Assembly (NCBI GenBank): GCA_944474755.1
Contig: OX104114.1
Coordinates: forward strand, 41,667,070 to 41,731,069
Direction: 5' to 3'
Origin: Limnoperna fortunei
Taxonomy: Eukaryota > Mollusca > Bivalvia > Mytilida > Modiolidae
DNA: 64,000 bases
Below, one piece after another: positions 63,937-64,000 of the stretch (position 1 is the stretch's first letter; every line of letters starts with the position of its first letter). Position numbers and translations under genes: made by a program. Under the pieces are notes generated by a model. That model worked only from the letters and a program-made list of their open reading frames with translations. It had not been told where the DNA came from and ran no database searches.

Positions 63937-64000
63937 CTGTAATTTACAGCACAGAAAAATCTTACTTGTATTTAAGTTCAAGACCAATTAAATGCATTTA

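Noticed and set aside
1..64000. CRISPR arrays, bacterial operons, ribosome binding sites, rRNA
   Set aside because: None seen. Split genes with GT-AG introns and SINEs show eukaryotic DNA.

Overview
This is AT-rich, intron-rich eukaryotic DNA, most likely from a mollusc and probably a bivalve. The grounds are composition and architecture: tiny exons in long AT-rich introns, tRNA-derived SINEs ending in (CAAA)n- or (GATT)n-type tails, and secreted Gly/Phe/Pro/Met-rich proteins of the shell-matrix or elastomer sort. I cannot name the species, and no gene matches a family I can name with certainty. All gene models below come from splice sites, reading phase and protein composition seen in the sequence.

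Layout. Positions 1-15619 hold no convincing gene. They contain two near-perfect hairpins (118-290), a decayed reverse transcriptase (about 2900-3410), SINE fragments with a local duplication (6171-6800) and a faded palindrome (8842-8927). Positions 15780-34234 carry a plus-strand gene of about 18 coding exons. It encodes a signal peptide, a long Gly/Phe-rich domain with GPPGF repeats, short basic modules, a linker, five exons each carrying one copy of an F-x-x-DWNR-x-V-x-EIR module, a Gly/Met/Phe-rich domain, and an Arg/Thr/Gln-rich C-terminal domain. Positions 34235-40857 are the gap between two convergent genes and contain one SINE and one 937-bp foldback DNA transposon. Positions 40858-63936 carry at least 22 exons of a minus-strand gene whose 5' end lies beyond the right edge. 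It has a Gln/Arg/Gly-rich exon, a run of short Pro/Met/Phe/Gly exons that include tandem exon duplications, exons ending in the motif FP|G, one 5.27-kb Ser/Thr-rich mucin-like exon, and a short C-terminal part.

The main observation is that both genes obey the same rule. Every internal exon I could place is a multiple of three long and is flanked by phase-1 introns on both sides (22 of 22 in the minus gene, about 16 in the plus gene). Any exon could therefore be skipped, duplicated or shuffled without breaking the frame. Neither inferred mature protein contains a cysteine that I could find, and the plus-strand protein also appears to lack tyrosine. The two genes look like a convergent pair built by exon shuffling and probably make secreted, disordered or elastomeric matrix proteins. 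That function is inferred from composition only.

Limits: the 5' untranslated exons, the exact 3' ends, and two or three of the smallest exons are uncertain and are marked as such. Introns longer than 300 bases hold nothing I recognised apart from the repeats and candidate exons listed.
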